NCBI RefSeq assembly: GCF_000281955.1
Contig: NZ_AKKF01000128.1
Coordinates: 1 to 35,109, forward strand
From: Caulobacter sp. AP07
GTDB lineage: Bacteria; Pseudomonadota; Alphaproteobacteria; Caulobacterales; Caulobacteraceae
Reading direction: 5' to 3'
Length of the DNA stretch: 35,109 nt
In this document: positions 8,381 to 16,529 of the stretch, in pieces
Layout: every line of letters starts with the position of its first letter
How positions within the stretch are numbered: the first letter of the stretch is position 1
Notes under the pieces: model-generated
What the model was told of the DNA's origin: nothing
Databases searched by the model: none
Seen by the model: only the letters and a program-made list of their open reading frames with translations
Program-made: the position numbers and the translations under genes

Positions 8381-9165
8381 TCCTGTGGTCCCCGCACCCG
8401 GAACACTCGCGCCTCCCGGGCCACGTCGTAGAGGCGGTAGACCACGAAGGCCTCCGGCTGGGCGTGGCGGAGGGCTTCCTCGGCCGGGGTCAGGCGGAAG
8501 GGCGTGGCCGCGCCGCCGGTGGTGGTCTTGACGGCGATGCGGCGCGCGGCGCCGGTGCGGCTGAAGCTGAGGAGGTCGCAGCCCTCGTCGGCCGGCGGCA
8601 GGGCCAGGCGGACTTCGGCGGCGAGGTCGGGGCGACCGCGCTCGGCCAGGCGGGTCTGCTCGTAGGCCAGGGCGGCGGCGACGCCGATCCGGGTCAGCAT
8701 CCGGGCCTCGAGGTCGCGTTCGGCGGGGTCGAACCTGGCGATCAGCCGCTGGGCGCGGTCGCCGGGGGCTGTGGGGGCGGCGCGGGGCGGCGCGCCTTCG
8801 GCCAGGACGGGCGCGGCGGCGCGGCCCAGCAGGGCGGGCGGCTGGGCCAGGTCCTTGAGCACGGCCGGGCGCGACGACAGGTGGCGGTCGACGGCCTCGA
8901 CCAGGCTGTCGCCGAAGTCACGGCGCGGCGGATGGTCCTTGAGGGTGGGCAGGCCGATCAGCGACAGGATCGCCGAGATCTCGCCCTGCAGGAAGGTGAT
9001 CGCCCCGCCCGAACGGTTGGTGACGAAACGCAGGGCCCGCTGGTGGGTGTCCGGATCGTAGACACGGCCGGTCATCGCCTTGTCGAGCATGACGAAATAG
9101 TCGCCGACCACCAGGTCCTGCTCGGCCTCGTTCCAGGTTCGTCCGTTGATCGCCAAATCGCCCAC
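8371..9165 (-). CDS. DUF3883 domain protein (nuclease-like C-terminal fold)
   Basis: A 264-residue protein whose last 100 residues match DUF3883, a domain with a restriction endonuclease-like fold. The block GCDLLSFSRTG, then RRIAVKTTTGG, TPFRLTPAEE and VVYRLYDV carries the expected acidic residue and EVKT-like strand (here AVKT, so the usual acidic residue before K is replaced by Ala). The first 65 residues (AINGRTWNEAEQDLVVGDYF) look like a separate conserved N-terminal domain, joined by an Ala/Pro-rich linker. The start used is GTG at 9165; the frame stays open further upstream without an ATG, so the true start is uncertain. DUF3883 occurs in defence and DNA-processing proteins, but no such neighbours are here. 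Confidence 0.75.
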   Translation of the reverse strand: MGDLAINGRTWNEAEQDLVVGDYFVMLDKAMTGRVYDPDTHQRALRFVTNRSGGAITFLQGEISAILSLIGLPTLKDHPPRRDFGDSLVEAVDRHLSSRPAVLKDLAQPPALLGRAAAPVLAEGAPPRAAPTAPGDRAQRLIARFDPAERDLEARMLTRIGVAAALAYEQTRLAERGRPDLAAEVRLALPPADEGCDLLSFSRTGAARRIAVKTTTGGAATPFRLTPAEEALRHAQPEAFVVYRLYDVAREARVFRVRGPQEDA

Positions 9166-9265
9166 GCGGCGACGATGCCCCAGGCGGAGAGTCGGCGCCA
9201 GATGGTCCGGCGCCGGATAGGTCGCCAGAGACGTCGCGCGAGGGAGGCGCGTCGCCGCCGACCGT

Positions 9266-9279
9266 GCTAGAAGGCGCGG
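9266..9279 (+). promoter_or_regulatory. Candidate -10 element for the 60-residue protein gene
   Basis: GCTAGAAG at 9266-9273 resembles GCTANAWC and lies 14 bases before the ATG at 9280, the same geometry as at lepA. A GAAGG at 9270-9274 overlaps it and could instead be a weak ribosome binding site. Confidence 0.4.
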
Positions 9280-9462
9280 ATGACCGACCAGCCTGAAAAT
9301 CCTCCCGAAGTTCCGGGCGAGACCCCGATCCAGCGCGCCCTGCGCCTGAAGAAGGCCGCCCTGGCCGCCAAGCCGAAGCCGCCGCGTGGCGGCAAGTTCC
9401 AGCGCGAACAGGCCGCGGCCGCCGCGTCGAACAGCAAGAACAAGCCCTGGATGACGCGGTAG
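9280..9462 (+). CDS. Small basic conserved protein, function unknown
   Basis: A 60-residue protein: an acidic, Pro-rich N-terminus (MTDQPENPPEVPGETPIQ), a helix RALRLKKAALAAK, a basic PKPPRGGKFQREQAA segment and a terminal SKNKPWMTR. Composition and codon use fit a real gene, and similar short proteins ending in KPWM-R are found in related bacteria as far as I recall. No known domain. It is strongly basic in its second half, so nucleic acid or ribosome contact is possible but not shown. It is divergent from the DUF3883 gene and 53 bases before an exported protein gene. Confidence 0.75.
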   Translation: MTDQPENPPEVPGETPIQRALRLKKAALAAKPKPPRGGKFQREQAAAAASNSKNKPWMTR

Positions 9463-9515
9463 CGGCCCCGACGGCGGCCTTGAGAACGCCGCGCTTTGGC
9501 GGCACGGTGACGCTC

Positions 9516-10079
9516 ATGCGCGCCCCCCTCTTCGCCCTGCCCCTCCTCGCCCTGACCCTGGTCGCCGGCCCCGGCCTGGCCCAGACGGCCAAGCCCCGCG
9601 AGGAGCCGACGCCGGTCTCGCCGGTCACCGTCATGCCGCCGACCCAGAAGCCCAAGGTGACGGCCACCTGGCCCGCCGCCGGCGAGGCGGTCGCCCCCGG
9701 GGTGCTGGTGCTCAAGGTGGTGTTCGACCAACAGATGGCGCCGCGCGACTTTTCCTACGGCCCCGGGGCCGGCGGCGAGACGCCGGAGTGCCTGAAGACC
9801 CCGCGCCTGCTGAACGACGCCAGGACCTTCGTGCTGCTGTGCCGGACCCTGCCGGGCAAGACCTATGCGGTGTCGCTGAACAAGGCCCCGAGCGCCGGGG
9901 CGGCGGCGGGCGGCTTCGCCAACCTGGCCGAGAACCGCGCCGAGCCGAGCGAGCTGTCGTTCACCACCCTGGCCAGCGACCCGGTCACCAAGCTGCGCGA
10001 CGCCATCAAGGCCGCGGGGCTGGGCGACATCGACATGCCGGTCGAGGAAGCGCCCCGCCTGGCGGCCGCCAAGCCCTGA
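9516..10079 (+). CDS. Exported protein with an Ig-like (SbsA-type) domain
   Basis: A 187-residue secreted or periplasmic protein. The start at 9516 gives a clean signal peptide, MRAPLFALPLLALTLVAGPG with cleavage probably after GLAQ or nearby. The upstream TTG at 9480 would put a charged extension before it. After a Pro-rich stretch, the block PKVTATWPAAGEAVAPG then LVLKVVFDQQMAP resembles the bacterial Ig-like fold seen in SbsA/Big-type domains. Two cysteines (in PECLKTP and VLLCRTL) could form a disulfide. Role unknown. A hairpin follows at 10103-10118. Confidence 0.75.
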   Translation: MRAPLFALPLLALTLVAGPGLAQTAKPREEPTPVSPVTVMPPTQKPKVTATWPAAGEAVAPGVLVLKVVFDQQMAPRDFSYGPGAGGETPECLKTPRLLNDARTFVLLCRTLPGKTYAVSLNKAPSAGAAAGGFANLAENRAEPSELSFTTLASDPVTKLRDAIKAAGLGDIDMPVEEAPRLAAAKP

Positions 10080-10102
10080 TCGCCGAGCGGCCTTCCCCAA
10101 GG

Positions 10103-10118
10103 TCCGGCTATCGCCGGA
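10103..10118 (+). terminator. Hairpin after the Ig-like protein gene
   Basis: TCCGGC (10103-10108) and GCCGGA (10113-10118) form a six-base-pair stem with loop TATC, 24 bases after the stop codon. There is no T-run, so its role as a terminator is uncertain. Confidence 0.35.
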
Positions 10119-10170
10119 GCCGATCCGCGCCCATCATCGTCGCAAAACAGCGGTACGGGGGCGAAACGTC

Positions 10171-12276
10171 ATGCGATGGATCTTGCGAGGCCTGCTGGCC
10201 GTCGCCTGTTTGGCGGTCGTCGCCGTCCTGGGCCTGGTCGGGCTGGACCTCGTCACCCAGCCCCCGAAACCCGACCTCAAGGCGCTGATCGCCCGGGCCG
10301 ACGCCTATGACGTGCGCATCCGCCGCGACGAATGGGGCGTGCCGCACATTCTGGGCGTCCGCGACGCCGACGCCGCCTTCGGCCTGGCCTACGCCCAGGC
10401 CGAGGACGACTTCGCCACCATCCAGAGCGTGGTGCTGGCCACCCGCGGGACCCTGGCCCGCACGGCGGGACCCAAGGCGGCGGTCACCGACTACCTGGTC
10501 GGGCTGCTGGACGTCTGGCCGACGGTCGAGGCGGGCTATCCCAAGCTGCCGGCCGACCTGCGGGCCTTGCTCGAGGCCTATGCCGACGGGGTCAACCTCT
10601 ACGCCGCCCAGCACCCCAAGGCGGTGACGCCGGGCCTGCTGCCGCTGACCGGCAAGGACGTCCTGGCCGGTTTCGTGTTCAAGCAGCCGTTCTTCTACGG
10701 CCTGGACGGCGAACTGAAGCGGCTCAACGTGCCGGAGGAGGCCCAGAAGGAGCCGCCCAAGGGCTCCAACGGCCTGGCCATCGCCCCGTCGCGCAACGCC
10801 GACGGCGTCACCCGCCTGCTGGTCAATTCGCACCAGCCCTATACCGGCCCGGTCGCCTGGTACGAGGCCGTGGTCGAGAGCGGCGAGGGCTGGCACGTGG
10901 CCGGCGGCTTCTTCCCCGGCGCGCCGTTCATGCTGCATGGCCACAACGCCGACCTCGGCTGGGCCAACACCGTCTCCAAGCCCGACCTGTTCGACGCCTA
11001 TCGCCTGGTCATCAACCCGAAAAACAAGAACCAGTACCGGCTGGACGGCGCCTGGCGCGACTTCCAGCGACACGACGTCAGGATGCGGGTCAGGCTCTGG
11101 GGCCCGATCGTCATCCCGGTGACCAAGCCCGCCCTGCGCAGCGTCCACGGCCCGGTGCTGGAGACCCCGCACGGCCTCTACGCCATCCGCTACGCCGGCA
11201 TGGGCGAATATCGCCAGCCGCTGCAGTACTGGCGGCTGAACAGGGCCCGGACCCTGGCCGAGTGGCGGGCGGGCGTCGCCGTCCACGCCTTGCCCAGCCT
11301 GAACTACATCTATGCCGACGGGGCCGGGAACATCGGCTTCGTCCACAACGGCCAGTACCCCAACCGGCGCGAGGGCGTCGACTGGAGCGGCGTGCTGCCG
11401 GGCGACCGCTCCGACCTGATCTGGCAGGGCTACCGGCCCGCCTCGACCATCCCGCAGCTGTGGAACCCAAGGTCCGGCTATGTCTACAACTCCAACAACA
11501 GCCCGTTCCTGGCCAGCGATCCGGCCGACAACCTCAAGCCCGCCGACTTCCCGGCCAGCCAGGGCCTGCAGACCAACGTCACCAACCGCGCCCTGCGCGT
11601 TCAGGAACTGGTCGGCGCCGACCACGCGGTCACCGACCAGGCGTTCCGTCGCTACAAGTTCGACATCACCTACAGCGAGCGCTCGGCCGAGGTGGCCATG
11701 GTCCGGCAGGTGACGGCGGTCGACCCGGGCGGCGACGCCGACCTCAAGGCCGCCCAGGCCATCCTGCGCGGCTGGGACCGGCGCACCGACGTCCACAACC
11801 GCGCCGCGGCTTTGGCCTCGCTGATGCTCCAGCCGATCCTGGTGGCCCAGAACAACGGCGACCCGGTCCCCGCGCCGCTCGACACCCTGAAGGCGGCGAT
11901 CATCACGCTGAAGAAGGGCTTCGGCCGGCTGGACCCGGAATGGGGCCAGGTCAACCGCATCCGGCGCGGCAAGGTCGACCTGCCGATCGACGGCGCGGCC
12001 GACACCTACCGCTCGGTCTGGGGCGTCCCCCAGAAGGACGGGACCCTGACCGCCGACGCCGGCGACACCTTCATCATGTTCGTCGACTGGGACAAACATG
12101 GCGTGGTGCGCTCCGACAGTATCCACCAGTTCGGCTCGGCCACCCTGGACCCGGCCTCGCCGCACTATGCCGACCAGACCCAGCTGTTCGCGACCATGCG
12201 CACCAAGCCGGTGCTGTTCACCGAGGCGCAACTTCGGGGGCATGTGCGCGAGGACTACCGGCCGGGAAAGCGGTGA
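10171..12276 (+). CDS. Penicillin acylase family N-terminal-nucleophile hydrolase
   Basis: A 701-residue exported enzyme of the penicillin amidase/acyl-homoserine lactone acylase family (COG2366), which cleaves amide bonds of acylated substrates. An N-terminal hydrophobic helix (residues 5-28) directs export. The alpha-chain segment VRIRRDEWGVPHI is typical. The autoproteolytic junction and nucleophile are at GSN, with Ser199 becoming the N-terminus of the beta chain, followed by GLAIAPSRNADG and the beta-chain blocks GWHVAGGFFPGAPFMLHGHN and GWANT. Length fits the family. Natural substrate, lactam or signal molecule, cannot be told. GGGGGCG lies before the start. Confidence 0.9.
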   Translation: MRWILRGLLAVACLAVVAVLGLVGLDLVTQPPKPDLKALIARADAYDVRIRRDEWGVPHILGVRDADAAFGLAYAQAEDDFATIQSVVLATRGTLARTAGPKAAVTDYLVGLLDVWPTVEAGYPKLPADLRALLEAYADGVNLYAAQHPKAVTPGLLPLTGKDVLAGFVFKQPFFYGLDGELKRLNVPEEAQKEPPKGSNGLAIAPSRNADGVTRLLVNSHQPYTGPVAWYEAVVESGEGWHVAGGFFPGAPFMLHGHNADLGWANTVSKPDLFDAYRLVINPKNKNQYRLDGAWRDFQRHDVRMRVRLWGPIVIPVTKPALRSVHGPVLETPHGLYAIRYAGMGEYRQPLQYWRLNRARTLAEWRAGVAVHALPSLNYIYADGAGNIGFVHNGQYPNRREGVDWSGVLPGDRSDLIWQGYRPASTIPQLWNPRSGYVYNSNNSPFLASDPADNLKPADFPASQGLQTNVTNRALRVQELVGADHAVTDQAFRRYKFDITYSERSAEVAMVRQVTAVDPGGDADLKAAQAILRGWDRRTDVHNRAAALASLMLQPILVAQNNGDPVPAPLDTLKAAIITLKKGFGRLDPEWGQVNRIRRGKVDLPIDGAADTYRSVWGVPQKDGTLTADAGDTFIMFVDWDKHGVVRSDSIHQFGSATLDPASPHYADQTQLFATMRTKPVLFTEAQLRGHVREDYRPGKR

Positions 12277-12368
12277 CCATGAAACGGCCGGAATCTGACG
12301 GGAAACCCCAAGCGTCGTCGCTTGAAAGGCCAAGCTCGACAAGGTTAAGGTCCGCCGCCGTTTCTCCA

Positions 12369-12382
12369 GCTATGAGCTCCCC
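12369..12382 (+). promoter_or_regulatory. Candidate -10 element of the entericidin-like gene
   Basis: GCTATGAG at 12369-12376 resembles GCTANAWC and lies 14 bases before the ATG at 12383, with no Shine-Dalgarno sequence between. A separate promoter and a nearly leaderless transcript are possible. Confidence 0.35.
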
Positions 12383-12517
12383 ATGCGCAAGATCCTGATC
12401 CTCGCCACCGTGACCGCCGCCCTGATGGTCTCGGCCTGCAACACCATCGCTGGCGTGGGCCAGGACGTGTCGGCCGCCGGCCGCGCCGTCAGCAACACCG
12501 CCAAGGACGCCAAATAG
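12383..12517 (+). CDS. Entericidin-like small lipoprotein
   Basis: A 44-residue lipoprotein: signal sequence MRKILILATVTAALMVSAC with lipobox ending at Cys19, then NTIAGVGQDVSAAGRAVSNT and AKDAK. The N-T-x-x-G-x-G-x-D-V-x-x-x-G pattern is that of the entericidin EcnA/EcnB family. These small envelope lipoproteins are widespread in proteobacteria; the toxin/antidote role proposed in E. coli should not be assumed here, since only one copy is seen. It lies 106 bases after the acylase gene. A ten-base-pair hairpin follows 17 bases after the stop. Confidence 0.85.
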   Translation: MRKILILATVTAALMVSACNTIAGVGQDVSAAGRAVSNTAKDAK

Positions 12518-12534
12518 TCGCAGGACCAAGGGTT

Positions 12535-12560
12535 GCGGACTCCGGCCTATCGGAGTCCGC
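12535..12560 (+). terminator. Perfect hairpin after the entericidin-like gene
   Basis: GCGGACTCCG (12535-12544) and CGGAGTCCGC (12551-12560) pair over ten bases with loop GCCTAT. No T-run follows. It probably ends the small lipoprotein transcript. Confidence 0.6.
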
Positions 12561-12667
12561 GAACCTCGGCACAGTTAAGCTAGGTCCGCCCGCGGCGCCG
12601 CTGGCCGGCCAATTCTTCAACCTTGACCGCCAGTTACCCACAAATCGGCGAAACATCTGTGGTTAAT

Positions 12668-12693
12668 TTCAACGGAATTCACCCGCTATAGTC
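12668..12693 (+). promoter_or_regulatory. Candidate housekeeping promoter upstream of the DUF983 gene
   Basis: TTCAACG (12668-12674), ten bases of spacer, then GCTATAGT (12685-12692) resemble the Caulobacter vegetative promoter TTGACGS-N10-14-GCTANAWC. It would give a leader of about 115 bases before the DUF983 start. The rest of the 299-base gap (12518-12816) holds the hairpin at 12535-12560 and an imperfect inverted repeat, TTACCCACA with TGTGGTTAA, at about 12635-12666. I see nothing else in it. Confidence 0.4.
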
Positions 12694-12816
12694 GCTCGCC
12701 TTGCGGATGAATGCTTAGATATCAACGCTTTCATCTCTACGAAATCTGATTCAAGCCGGCGCATGCGACCGTGCGTCCTCTTTCGCCGGGCCCTCCAGGG
12801 GAGCATATGCACGCCA

Positions 12817-13230
12817 ATGAACGAGCAGCCCTCCCCTCAAGCCCAGACCGATCGCGCCAAGACCGGCGCCGTCCTGACCGGCATGAAGCGCGGCGTCCGT
12901 CACCGCTGCCCCAACTGCGGCGAGGGCCGGCTGTACACGCGCTACCTGAAGGTCGACCTGGATTGCGAGGTCTGCGGCCATGACCTGGCGCGCTATCCGG
13001 CCGACGACGGCCCGGCCTATTTCACCATCCTGATCGTCGGCCACCTGTTCGTGGCCCCGCTGCTGCTGTTCCCGTTCATCTGGAAGATGTCGCCGACCCT
13101 GGTGGTGCCGCTGACCGTCCTGCCGCTGGCCGGCCTGACCCTGGTGTTGCTGCCCCGCGTCAAGGGCGCGGTGATCGGCGCCCTGTGGGCCATGGGCCTG
13201 CGCAAGGCCGAGGATTGCCCGAGCGGCTAG
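12817..13230 (+). CDS. DUF983 family zinc-ribbon membrane protein
   Basis: A 137-residue protein. It has two CxxC pairs, CPNCGEGRLY and CEVCGHDLARY, which form a probable zinc ribbon, followed by the family signature ADDGPAYFTILIVGH and two transmembrane helices (about 71-91 and 98-118), then a basic tail GLRKAEDCPSG. This is the DUF983 layout, common in alphaproteobacteria and sometimes near cytochrome oxidase genes; function unknown. The start at 12817 (MNEQPSPQ) is chosen because upstream in-frame residues from 12763 are not family-like. AGGGGAG lies 13 bases before it, further than usual. Confidence 0.85.
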   Translation: MNEQPSPQAQTDRAKTGAVLTGMKRGVRHRCPNCGEGRLYTRYLKVDLDCEVCGHDLARYPADDGPAYFTILIVGHLFVAPLLLFPFIWKMSPTLVVPLTVLPLAGLTLVLLPRVKGAVIGALWAMGLRKAEDCPSG

Positions 13231-13262
13231 GGCGGGGACCCGCAAGTTCGCGGTCGAGAAAC

Positions 13263-13583
13263 TTAGGCCGGCGGCCCGCTGGGCGTGGCCTGGGATTTCC
13301 GTGCGCGCAGAAAAGCCAGGTTCTTGCGGATGTACTTGAGGCCGCCCCTCACCATCACCAGGCTGAAAAAGACCAGCATCAAGCCATTCGAGATTCCCCC
13401 GAGCGAACTCAACGCCTTGCCGCCCGGGTCCGCCATCACGCCGGCCAAGTCCTCCAGATGCAGGAGGGCCTGCCACAACAGGAAGCCTGGAAAGGCGCAG
13501 CCGAGCAGGGCTATCATCGCGCCATTGAGCAGGCCCGCGCTGATATCCTCTATGCTGACAGGGCTCTCGCCGGCTTCGATCAT
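13263..13583 (-). CDS. Small membrane protein of unknown function
   Basis: A 106-residue protein with no family that I recognise. An N-terminal polar segment (MIEAGESPVSIEDISAG) is followed by two hydrophobic helices, about 20-42 (NGAMIALLGCAFPGFLLWQA) and 66-83 (NGLMLVFFSLVMVRGG), and a basic C-terminus (KYIRKNLAFLRARKSQ). By the positive-inside rule the C-terminus is cytoplasmic. Frame length, helices and codon bias support a real gene, but the start has only weak AGGA upstream. It is convergent with the DUF983 gene and divergent from the glyoxalase-fold gene. Confidence 0.6.
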   Translation of the reverse strand: MIEAGESPVSIEDISAGLLNGAMIALLGCAFPGFLLWQALLHLEDLAGVMADPGGKALSSLGGISNGLMLVFFSLVMVRGGLKYIRKNLAFLRARKSQATPSGPPA

Positions 13584-13713
13584 GATGCGATCCTAACCAC
13601 GCGCTTGCCCACGCGCCAAGGCGTCGAGGCGCTGGCCGACCAGCGTCCCACCACGTTGCCTCCCCGCCCCGACGTGATAGCGTTCGGCAAAACAACGCAC
13701 GGGAGGATGGCGC

Positions 13714-14088
13714 TTGGCCAAGGTCGGTTATTTCACGGTGGGGTCCAACAGGCTCGAAGAGGCCAAGGCCTTCTACGACGCGCTGCTCGGCTCGATCGGC
13801 ATGGCGTCGGTGCACGAGCACGCCTCGGGCGGCCGGCTCTATCGCGGCAAGGGCACGGGACTGTTCGGCGTGCTGGGGCCGTATGACGGCAATCCGGCCT
13901 GCATCGGCAACGGATCGATGGGCGGCTTCGCCTTCGACACCGTCGAGGAGGTCGCGGCCTTCCACGCCAAGGCCCTGGAACTGGGCGCAACGTGCGAGGG
14001 CGCTCCAGGCGAGCGGATGCCCGGCGTCTATTTCGCCTATTTCCGCGACCTCGATGGCAACAAGCTCTGCGGCTACAGGTTCGGCTGA
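13714..14088 (+). CDS. Glyoxalase/bleomycin-resistance (VOC) fold protein
   Basis: A 124-residue single-domain vicinal-oxygen-chelate protein: VGYFTVGSNRLEEAKAFYDA opens a beta-alpha-beta-beta-beta module and FAYFRDLDGNKLCGYRFG closes the second. The usual glyoxalase N-terminal metal-binding His (H of DHV-x) is replaced by Tyr or Phe in this sequence, so enzymatic activity is uncertain. The start is TTG at 13714: GGGAGG (13701-13706) lies seven bases before it, and no in-frame ATG fits the family. A nearby ATG at 13707 is out of frame. A strong hairpin follows. Confidence 0.82.
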   Translation: MAKVGYFTVGSNRLEEAKAFYDALLGSIGMASVHEHASGGRLYRGKGTGLFGVLGPYDGNPACIGNGSMGGFAFDTVEEVAAFHAKALELGATCEGAPGERMPGVYFAYFRDLDGNKLCGYRFG

Positions 14089-14095
14089 CGGGCCT

Positions 14096-14121
14096 GGGGA
14101 CACGCGCCTGCGCGTGTCCCC
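14096..14121 (+). terminator. Eleven-base-pair hairpin after the VOC gene
   Basis: GGGGACACGCG (14096-14106) and CGCGTGTCCCC (14111-14121) pair perfectly with loop CCTG, eight bases after the stop codon. It is probably a terminator or a 3'-end stabiliser, though without a T-run. Confidence 0.6.
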
Positions 14122-14205
14122 AACCGCGTCGCGCGTCCCCGCCCCCATTCCTTGGCGATCGATGTTCGCCTAAGGTCGCGGCAAGATCAGAGTCGCGGGG
14201 GCAAC

Positions 14206-15663
14206 ATGACCGACACCACCATGCCGGCGGCTACCGCCGCGTCTCCCTCGGCCCCCATGAGCGCCTGGCGGCGCACCCGGGCCATCCTCGGCGGCTCGGC
14301 CGGCAACCTGGTCGAATGGTACGACTGGTTCGCCTACGCCGCCTTCTCGATCTATTTCGCCAAGATCTTCTTCCCCAAGGGCGACCAGACCGCCCAGCTG
14401 ATGCAGACGGCCGCGATCTTCGCCGTCGGCTTCGGGGCCCGCCCGGTCGGCGCCTGGCTGATGGGGCTCTATGCCGACCGCAAGGGCCGCAAGGCCGGCC
14501 TGACCCTGGCGGTCGGGCTGATGTGCGCCGGCTCGCTGGTCATCGCCCTGTGCCCCGGCCACGCCGCGATCGGCGACGCCGCCCCGGTGATCCTGCTGCT
14601 GGCCCGCCTGCTGCAGGGCCTGTCGGTGGGCGGCGAGTATGGGGCCAGCGCCACCTATATGAGCGAGATGGCCGGCAAGCAGCGCCGCGGCTTCTGGTCC
14701 AGCTTCCAGTACGTGACGCTGATCATGGGCCAGCTGGTGGCGGCCCTGGTGCTGGTGATCCTGCAGAACACCCTCGACAAGCAGCAACTGGCCGACTGGG
14801 GCTGGCGCATCCCGTTCTTCGTCGGCGCGGCCCTGGCCGTGGTGGTGTTCTGGATCCGCACCGGCATCGAGGAAAGCGTCTCGCACCAGAACGTCACCCG
14901 GCACGACCCCATCAGCACCCGGCAGGTGGCCAGCGTCGGCGGGTTGCTGCTGGCGACCGTGGCGGCGATGATCGTCGGCTTCACCGCCTGGAGCTTCGCC
15001 GGCGCGGCCCAGGGCGCGTCCGTGGTGCTGCTGCTGCTGACCTATGTGGCCCTGGCCGCGCCGCTGGTCTCGCGCCATCCCAAACAGACCCTGGCGATCA
15101 TCGGCCTGACCGCCGCCGGCTCCTTGGCCTTCTACGCCTACACCACCTACATGCTGAAGTTCCTGACCAACACCGCCGGCTTCTCCAAGGCCACGGCGGG
15201 GGCGATCAACCTGGCCACCCTGGCCGGCTTCATGCTGGTCCAGCCGCTGTTCGGCTGGCTGTCTGACAAGCTGGGGCGCAAGACCATGCTGGTCTTCGCC
15301 TTCGGGGTGGGGGCCCTGATCGCCTGGCCGGTGTTCACCCTGACCGCCAAGGCCGCCAGCCCGCAGATCGCCTTCGGCCTGATCTTCGCCGCCCTGGTCG
15401 TGCAGTCGGGCTACACCTCGATCAGCGCCGTGGTGAAGGCCGAGCTGTTCCCCACCCATGTGCGCGCCCTGGGCGTCGCCCTGCCCTACGCCATCGGCAA
15501 CGCCGCGTTCGGCGGCACCGCGGAATATGTCGCGCTGTGGTTCAAGCGCGAGGGGATGGAAAGCGGCTTCTACCTCTATGTATCGGCGATCATGGCCGTC
15601 GGCCTGGTCGTGGCCCTGCTGCTGCGCGACACCGGCAAGCACAGCCTGATCCTCGAGGACTGA
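14206..15663 (+). CDS. MFS transporter, metabolite:H+ symporter (KgtP/ProP-like), with two extra helices
   Basis: A 485-residue inner-membrane transporter of the metabolite:proton symporter branch, which imports organic acids or osmolytes. Signatures: GNLVEWYDWFAYAAFSIYFA in helix 1, GFGARPVGAWLMGLYADRKGR at the helix 2-3 loop, RLLQGLSVGGEYG in helix 4 and DKLGRKTM at the 8-9 loop. Members usually have about 430 residues and 12 helices. Here two further hydrophobic segments (starting VGGLLLATVAAMIVGFTAW and SVVLLLLTYVALAAP) lie between the usual helices 6 and 7, which suggests 14. The start at 14206 has GGGGG eight bases upstream. Substrate unknown; a dicarboxylate is a reasonable guess. Confidence 0.9.
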   Translation: MTDTTMPAATAASPSAPMSAWRRTRAILGGSAGNLVEWYDWFAYAAFSIYFAKIFFPKGDQTAQLMQTAAIFAVGFGARPVGAWLMGLYADRKGRKAGLTLAVGLMCAGSLVIALCPGHAAIGDAAPVILLLARLLQGLSVGGEYGASATYMSEMAGKQRRGFWSSFQYVTLIMGQLVAALVLVILQNTLDKQQLADWGWRIPFFVGAALAVVVFWIRTGIEESVSHQNVTRHDPISTRQVASVGGLLLATVAAMIVGFTAWSFAGAAQGASVVLLLLTYVALAAPLVSRHPKQTLAIIGLTAAGSLAFYAYTTYMLKFLTNTAGFSKATAGAINLATLAGFMLVQPLFGWLSDKLGRKTMLVFAFGVGALIAWPVFTLTAKAASPQIAFGLIFAALVVQSGYTSISAVVKAELFPTHVRALGVALPYAIGNAAFGGTAEYVALWFKREGMESGFYLYVSAIMAVGLVVALLLRDTGKHSLILED

Positions 15664-15716
15664 TACCGGTCGCACGCCCCTTTCATCGACTCTCGTTCCA
15701 GACTTAAGCTCACCCC

Positions 15717-16472
15717 ATGCACGCCCTGTCCCTGCCCTTGCCGATCCTCGACATCGTCGTCCTGGCGTTCTTCATCTTCTGCTGGCTGTTCTACGAGCCG
15801 CTGCTGAAGCGGCTGGGCCATGCGCGCAACGTCATCAACACCGACATGACGGTGATCCGCCGGCGCTGGATGGCCGAGATGGCGGTGCGCGAGATCGCCC
15901 TGCTGGACGGCCAGCTGCTGGGCCACGCCATCAACTCCGCCTCGTTCTTCGCCTCGTCCAACCTGATCCTGATCGCCGCCGCGGCCGGGGTGCTGTTCGG
16001 CGGCGACAGCGCCTGGAAGAGCATCGAGAACATCGCCGGCCTGGCGCCGGCCTCGTCGCAGCTGTTCCAGATCAAGCTGGGCCTGGTGCTGATCGCCCTG
16101 GCCCGGGGCCTGCTCGACTTCATCTGGGCGATCCGCCAGATGAACTATTGCCTGGCCGCCATCGGGGCGACGCCGATGTGGGCGCCGCGCGCGGTGCTGG
16201 AAGACTATGCCGAGGCCGCCGGCGGCATCCTCAACCCGGCCCTCTCGGCCTTCAACGCCGGGGTGCGGGGCTACTACTTCGCCCTGGCGGCGGCGGCCTG
16301 GGTGCTGGGCCCGATCCCCTTCGCGGTCGCCACGGGCGGCGCCATGGCCCTGCTGCTCTGGCGCCAGCGCCGCAGCGCCGCCTCGGCCGCCGTGCGCAAG
16401 ATCCGCGAGATCCTCGAGCGCCAGCCGGTGACGACGGGACCGCACATGCCCAAGCACGACGAGGTGGCCTAA
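15717..16472 (+). CDS. DUF599 family membrane protein
   Basis: A 251-residue inner-membrane protein matching DUF599: four hydrophobic helices (about 8-28, 72-95, 117-138, 185-222), the N-terminal FFIFCWLFYEPLL segment, the RRRWM block, SASFFASSNLILIAA and the RQMNYC block near residue 140. Cytoplasmic basic tail. Function unknown. CTTAAGCT lies about 14 bases before the ATG and no Shine-Dalgarno sequence is seen, so its mRNA may be leaderless. It is 53 bases after the transporter gene and convergent with the YjbR gene. Confidence 0.88.
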   Translation: MHALSLPLPILDIVVLAFFIFCWLFYEPLLKRLGHARNVINTDMTVIRRRWMAEMAVREIALLDGQLLGHAINSASFFASSNLILIAAAAGVLFGGDSAWKSIENIAGLAPASSQLFQIKLGLVLIALARGLLDFIWAIRQMNYCLAAIGATPMWAPRAVLEDYAEAAGGILNPALSAFNAGVRGYYFALAAAAWVLGPIPFAVATGGAMALLLWRQRRSAASAAVRKIREILERQPVTTGPHMPKHDEVA

Positions 16473-16529
16473 CAACCCCTGTCGGATCGGCGCGCCGCGC
16501 GCTTGTCCGGGATGCCTGCCGAGTGCGAG

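Noticed and set aside
10108..12342. A 744-codon open frame antisense to the penicillin acylase gene, and similar long antisense frames over lepA, the dehydrogenase and the TonB receptor
   Set aside because: They arise from GC-rich third positions of the real genes. Their translations are low-complexity, rich in Gly, Arg, His and Val, with no recognisable domain.
12383..12517. Reading the entericidin-like gene as half of a toxin-antitoxin pair
   Set aside because: Only one such gene is present, and single copies are widespread envelope lipoproteins.
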